Shown here: positions 5,415 through 8,401 of the stretch, in pieces | How the letters are laid out: every line of letters starts with the position of its first letter | Position numbering within the stretch: position 1 is the first letter of the stretch | Source: an uncultured Actinoplanes sp. | GTDB lineage: Bacteria; Actinomycetota; Actinomycetes; Mycobacteriales; Micromonosporaceae | Direction: 5' to 3' | Assembly (NCBI GenBank): GCA_934667465.1 | Contig: CAKUMG010000205.1 | Span: 1-8,401, forward strand | DNA: 8,401 nt | The notes under the pieces: generated by a model | Seen by the model: the letters and a program-made list of their open reading frames with translations, nothing else | Told to the model about the DNA's origin: nothing | Databases searched by the model: none | Program-made: the position numbers and the translations under genes

Positions 5415-6641
5415 TCACCAGGTGACGGGTAGCTCGGACAGGCCGAAGACGATGCTGGTGTCGCGGGACGGCGGGGTCTGCTGCGGGTCGGCCAGGCGCA
5501 GGGTGGGCAGGGCGCGGGCCAGGCCGGTCAGGGCGATGCGTAGTTCGGTGCGGGCCAGGGGCTGGCCGATGCACTGGTGCACGCCGAAGCCGAACGCGAG
5601 GTGCTGGCGGGCGTCGCGGTACGGGTCGAAGGTGTCGCCGTCGTCGAAGACGTCGTCGTCGCGGTTGGCCAGGGACAGCAGGGCGGTGGCCGGTTCGCCG
5701 GCGCGGATGAGGTGGCCGCCGATCTCGACGTCGCGGGTCGCCTGGCGCGGCAACCCGGTCCGCACGACGGTGAGGTAGCGCAGCAGCTCCTCGACCAGGG
5801 CGTCGACATCGGAAGAGGAGGCGGCGGAGGCCGAGGAGGAGTTCAGGAGGCGCTCCCAGGCGCCGGGGTGGCGCAGCAGGAGCAGCACGCTGAGCCCGAT
5901 CATGTTCGCGGTCGTCTCGTGCCCGGCGATGAGCAGCAGCAGCGCCATCCCGATCAGCTCGCCGACCTCGAGCTCCCCCGTCCGCACCCGGTCGCTGACG
6001 AGCCGCCCCAGCAGGTCGTCGCCGGGTTCGCCGCTCGTGCGCTTCTGCTCGATCAGCCGCCCGATGTAGCCGCGCAGGGCGACGACCGCGTCCCGCACCG
6101 CCACCGGCCCGGCGCTCTGGTCGAGCATGGTGGCGCTGTGCTTCTGGAAGAACGCGTGGTCGGCGTAGGGGACGCCGAGCAGGTGGCAGATGACCAGCGA
6201 CGGCACCGGCAGCGCGAACCCGGCGACGAGGTCGGCCGGCTTGTCGAGCTGGACGAAGGATGCCAGCGCGTCGTCGACGACCTCGGTGATCAGTGGTTCG
6301 ATCCGCTGCACGTTCTTGACCATGAATTCGGGGGTGAGCATCCGGCGCAGCCGCAGGTGCTCGGCGCCGTCCATCCGGATGAAGCTGCCGCGCCGCGACT
6401 CGGGGCTGGGCGGCGGCAGGGCGCGCAGCAGGGGGAAGCCGGGCCGCTGCATGTCGGCGCTGAACGCATCCGAGCGCAGCAGCTGCTTGACGTCGGCGTG
6501 CCGGGTGACCAGCCAGGTCCAGCCGCCGGTGGGCAGCGCGACCCGGGTGACCGGGCCTTCCAGGTGGCGCAGGTCACCGGCGGCGACCGGGGTGAACGGG
6601 TCCGTCTCCGGGCTGCGGAACGGGAACAGCGGCAGCTCCAC
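5415..6641 (-). CDS. Cytochrome P450 (actinomycete class I, CYP105/CYP107-like)
   Basis: A 408-residue soluble haem-thiolate monooxygenase of normal length. In numbering from the GTG at 6641: DGAEHLRLRRML (about 91-102) is the C-helix haem-propionate region, AGHETT (239-244) the oxygen-activating I-helix motif, E285-L-L-R288 the ExxR pair of the K-helix, and FGFGVHQC (350-357) the haem loop with Cys357 as ligand. The end ELPVTW is common in CYP105/107-like enzymes. All catalytic elements are intact. Substrate unknown, and no ferredoxin gene is adjacent. A GTG at 6650 is also in frame, but AGGGGA lies directly against it and sits nine bases from the GTG at 6641, which I prefer. A serine-rich stretch, NSSSASAASSSD (267-278), lies just before the K-helix where relatives are shorter. 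Confidence 0.92.
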   Translation of the reverse strand: MELPLFPFRSPETDPFTPVAAGDLRHLEGPVTRVALPTGGWTWLVTRHADVKQLLRSDAFSADMQRPGFPLLRALPPPSPESRRGSFIRMDGAEHLRLRRMLTPEFMVKNVQRIEPLITEVVDDALASFVQLDKPADLVAGFALPVPSLVICHLLGVPYADHAFFQKHSATMLDQSAGPVAVRDAVVALRGYIGRLIEQKRTSGEPGDDLLGRLVSDRVRTGELEVGELIGMALLLLIAGHETTANMIGLSVLLLLRHPGAWERLLNSSSASAASSSDVDALVEELLRYLTVVRTGLPRQATRDVEIGGHLIRAGEPATALLSLANRDDDVFDDGDTFDPYRDARQHLAFGFGVHQCIGQPLARTELRIALTGLARALPTLRLADPQQTPPSRDTSIVFGLSELPVTW

Positions 6642-6677
6642 GACACACACTCCCCTGCGCGAAAGGACGTGTGCCTC

Positions 6678-6706
6678 ACGCTATCCCGGCGCCGGGCAGA
6701 GAACAA
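6678..6706 (-). promoter_or_regulatory. Candidate promoter of the P450 gene
   Basis: On the - strand TTGTTC (6706-6701) and TAGCGT (6683-6678) are separated by 17 bases. The -10 keeps the conserved TA and final T, and the -35 keeps TTG. A transcript would have a leader of roughly 30 bases containing the AGGGGA ribosome binding site. The assignment is by eye. It lies between and overlaps GC-rich palindromes that may be regulatory. Confidence 0.35.
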
Positions 6707-6730
6707 CGGACGTCGATGTCCGGCGCCGGG
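6685..6730. repeat. Pair of CCGGCGCCGGG palindromes in the uppP-P450 gap
   Basis: The 11-base sequence CCGGCGCCGGG occurs at 6686-6696 and again at 6720-6730, 34 bp apart. The first is extended to a 12-bp perfect palindrome by C6685. Between them GGACGTCGATGTCC (6708-6721) is an imperfect dyad. Because each unit is self-complementary, the two could also pair with each other as a stem just after the uppP stop, a possible terminator. Alternatively they flank the P450 promoter as operators. Such GC-rich words also arise by chance in this genome. Confidence 0.4.
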
Positions 6731-6739
6731 GGTGAGGGG

Positions 6740-7576
6740 CTACTTCGGGTCGAGGACACCCGTCGCGAGCAGCACCATCAGCACGCTGCCGAGCACCAGC
6801 CGGTACACGATGAAAATCGAGTACGAGTGCTTGGCGATGAACTTCAGCAGCCACGACACCGCGAGCCAGCCGACGATGAACGACACCACCGTCGCGGTGA
6901 TCGTGGCCGGCCAGCCGACGCCGCCGGAGATGTTGCCCGACTCCTCCACGACCTGCAGCACCGTCGCGCCGAACAGCGCCGGGATGCTCAGGAAGAACGA
7001 CAGCTTCGTCACCGTGACCCGGTCCAGGTCACGCAGCAGACCCGCGGTCATCGTGGCACCCGAGCGCGACACGCCGGGGATCAGCGCCAGGCACTGCACC
7101 ACGCCGATGATCAGGGTGTCCTTCCAGGTGACGTCCTCGGTGTGCCGGACCTGGGTGGCGGCGTGGTCGGCGAACCACATCACGAAGCTGAACAGGATCA
7201 GCGCGCCCGCCACGAACCACAGGCTGCGCAGCGTCGTCTCGATGTCGTCCTTGAACACCAGGCCGACGACCCCGATCGGCAGCGAGCCCAGGATGACCGC
7301 CCAGCCGAACCGGTAGTCGACGGTGCCGCGGTGCTGCTTGGCGAACACGCCCTTGAACCAGGCGGGCACGATCCGGGCGATGTCCTTGCGCAGGAAGATC
7401 AGCGTCGCGAGGACCGCACCGGACTGGATGATCGCCGTGAACGCCGTGATGTCCGGGTCGTCGATCCGGTAACCGAGCAGTTTCTCCAGGATGGTCAGGT
7501 GCCCGGTGCTGGAGATCGGCAGGAATTCGGTGAAGCCCTCCACCGCCCCCAGCAGAATGGCGTGAAAGATGTTCAA
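6740..7576 (-). CDS. uppP: Undecaprenyl-diphosphatase (UppP/BacA)
   Basis: A 278-residue polytopic membrane enzyme that removes a phosphate from undecaprenyl diphosphate, regenerating the lipid carrier for peptidoglycan and other wall polymers. Over-supply gives bacitracin resistance. The two family motifs are intact: E13-GFT-E17 followed by PISSTGHL (20-27), and PGVSRSGAT (167-175). Aligned by motif with the E. coli enzyme, Glu17, Ser23, His26 and Arg171 match its Glu21, Ser27, His30 and Arg174. Length is normal. The start codon is TTG (7576-7574), followed by AACATC. GAGGG at 7585-7581 stands five bases before it, and no in-frame ATG or GTG lies nearby. A six-codon ATG frame (7593-7573) ends across this TTG. 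The gene follows the recombinase after about 59 bases. Confidence 0.95.
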   Translation of the reverse strand: MNIFHAILLGAVEGFTEFLPISSTGHLTILEKLLGYRIDDPDITAFTAIIQSGAVLATLIFLRKDIARIVPAWFKGVFAKQHRGTVDYRFGWAVILGSLPIGVVGLVFKDDIETTLRSLWFVAGALILFSFVMWFADHAATQVRHTEDVTWKDTLIIGVVQCLALIPGVSRSGATMTAGLLRDLDRVTVTKLSFFLSIPALFGATVLQVVEESGNISGGVGWPATITATVVSFIVGWLAVSWLLKFIAKHSYSIFIVYRLVLGSVLMVLLATGVLDPK

Positions 7577-7619
7577 CCCAGCCCTCGTCCCATGATCGTC
7601 GCAGTCCTGACCGGGGTCG

Positions 7620-7639
7620 AGGATAGGGCGGGAGCCTAG
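7620..7639 (-). promoter_or_regulatory. Possible -10 boxes for uppP
   Basis: Two TAnnnT hexamers read on the - strand between the recombinase stop and uppP: TAGGCT (7639-7634) and TATCCT (7625-7620). Either could serve as a -10 element with a leader of about 35-50 bases before the TTG. No convincing -35 is visible, and the first overlaps the recombinase stop codon. Confidence 0.25.
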
Positions 7640-8401
7640 CCGCCGCCGCGCCGGGTCCGGGCCGCCGCCAGGGTGTACGAAGGGTCACGATCCAGGTTGT
7701 AACGGTCACGGTCGTAGCGGCGGGTCGTCCGCGGATCGGCATGCCCCATCGCATCCTGCACATCTTCCAGCGGTACGCCCTCCGCGCGCGCCGTCGTCGC
7801 GAACGCGTGCCGCAGCGAGTGCGGCGACAACCGCTCCCACCCTGCGATCCCCGCGTCGCGGGCCAGCCGCCGCACCACCTTGAACACCGCGTGCCGGTCG
7901 ATGCGCCCGCCACCCGAGGTGACCAGCAGCGGCCCGTCGAGCCGGTCCACCGTCGTGCCCTCGGCAAGCGCCCGCTGCGCCAGGTACGCGTCCAGCGCCG
8001 CCCCCGCGTCCGGGGTCAGGGCCCGCCGCCGCGCCCGCCCGCCCTTGCCGACGAACCGCAGGCTGCGATGCCCGCGCTCGAACCCGAGGTCACCCACGTC
8101 GAGGCCGCACACCTCACCGACCCGCAGCCCCAGGTCCGCCAGCAGCGTCAGCACCGCCCGGTGCCGCACCGCCGCCGGCCCGGTGTCGCGCGCGGCCGCG
8201 GCCAGCAGCGCGTCGACCTCCTCACCGGTGAGCCCCACCGTGCCGGAGTGGTCCCGGGACACGTACGGCCGGTCCGCGCCGCCGACCGGGTTCGCGTCGA
8301 CGGCCCGCAGCTTGACCAGGAAGTCGTACCAGCTCGACATCCCCGACAGCTTGCGCGCCACCGTCGACGGGGCCAGGGCCGCCGCCTCCAGCCCGCGCGC
8401 G
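7636..8401 (-). CDS. Tyrosine recombinase/integrase, C-terminal part (5' end outside window)
   Basis: The frame is open to the window edge and stops with TAG at 7638-7636. About 254 residues are visible. The first (APSTVARKLSGMSSWYDFL) match the end of the N-terminal SAM-like core-binding domain of XerC/XerD-type recombinases. The catalytic domain is complete. Numbering from the GTG at 8361: Arg80 in LGLRVGEVCGL, Lys106 in VGKGGRARRRAL, His181 and Arg184 in HSLRHAFAT, His207 in MGHADPRTT, and the nucleophile Tyr216 in RRYDR. It cuts and rejoins DNA through a 3'-phosphotyrosine. The tail DRYNLDRDPSYTLAAA, seen in many actinobacterial integrase-like proteins outside the housekeeping XerC/D pair, suggests a mobile-element enzyme. 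GTG 8361 is probably an internal valine, not the start. No attachment site is visible. Confidence 0.9.
   Translation of the reverse strand, partial: ARGLEAAALAPSTVARKLSGMSSWYDFLVKLRAVDANPVGGADRPYVSRDHSGTVGLTGEEVDALLAAAARDTGPAAVRHRAVLTLLADLGLRVGEVCGLDVGDLGFERGHRSLRFVGKGGRARRRALTPDAGAALDAYLAQRALAEGTTVDRLDGPLLVTSGGGRIDRHAVFKVVRRLARDAGIAGWERLSPHSLRHAFATTARAEGVPLEDVQDAMGHADPRTTRRYDRDRYNLDRDPSYTLAAARTRRGGG

Noticed and set aside
5577..7316. Open frame of 579 codons on the + strand across the P450 and uppP genes.
   Set aside because: It is antisense to two genes with intact family motifs. Its translation is biased in the way expected of the complementary frame of high-GC genes and has no recognisable domain.

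Overview
The window comes from a high-GC Gram-positive bacterium. The very high G+C, almost exclusive G/C at third codon positions, GTG and TTG starts, and several genes with leaderless-looking promoters all fit an actinomycete. Micromonosporaceae is my best guess from general resemblance, not from any search.

Left part (1-3640), all on the + strand. A dynamin-like membrane-remodelling protein enters cut at its 5' end and is translationally coupled (ATGA overlap) to a very acidic, probably disordered protein. A UMF1/Atg22-type major facilitator permease follows, with a short YtrA-type GntR regulator 19 bases downstream, probably one operon. A 44-residue single-span membrane protein with a good ribosome binding site ends this part.

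Middle (3650-4348) is a scar. The C-terminal third of a SAM-dependent methyltransferase lies on the - strand. Back to back with it, on the + strand, is an Imm1-type immunity protein with no toxin beside it and no clear native start codon. The missing 5' part of the methyltransferase and the unclear 5' end of the immunity gene meet at the same point (about 3935-3970), which suggests a rearrangement junction.

Right part (4354-8401), all on the - strand. In transcription order: a tyrosine recombinase cut by the window edge, undecaprenyl-diphosphatase uppP (TTG start), a cytochrome P450, a CmtR-like ArsR metal sensor, and a short CDF metal exporter with a cysteine-rich tail. The ArsR and CDF genes overlap by one base. 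A perfect 36-bp palindrome (two 16-bp arms, 4-base loop) fills the P450-ArsR gap and covers a leaderless promoter, so it is probably the metal-responsive operator and perhaps also a stem-loop at the end of the P450 transcript.

I saw no tRNA, rRNA, CRISPR array or insertion sequence. Intergenic gaps are all under 100 bases. I cannot point to a convincing new multi-gene system. The best leads are the methyltransferase/immunity junction and the palindromic operator.
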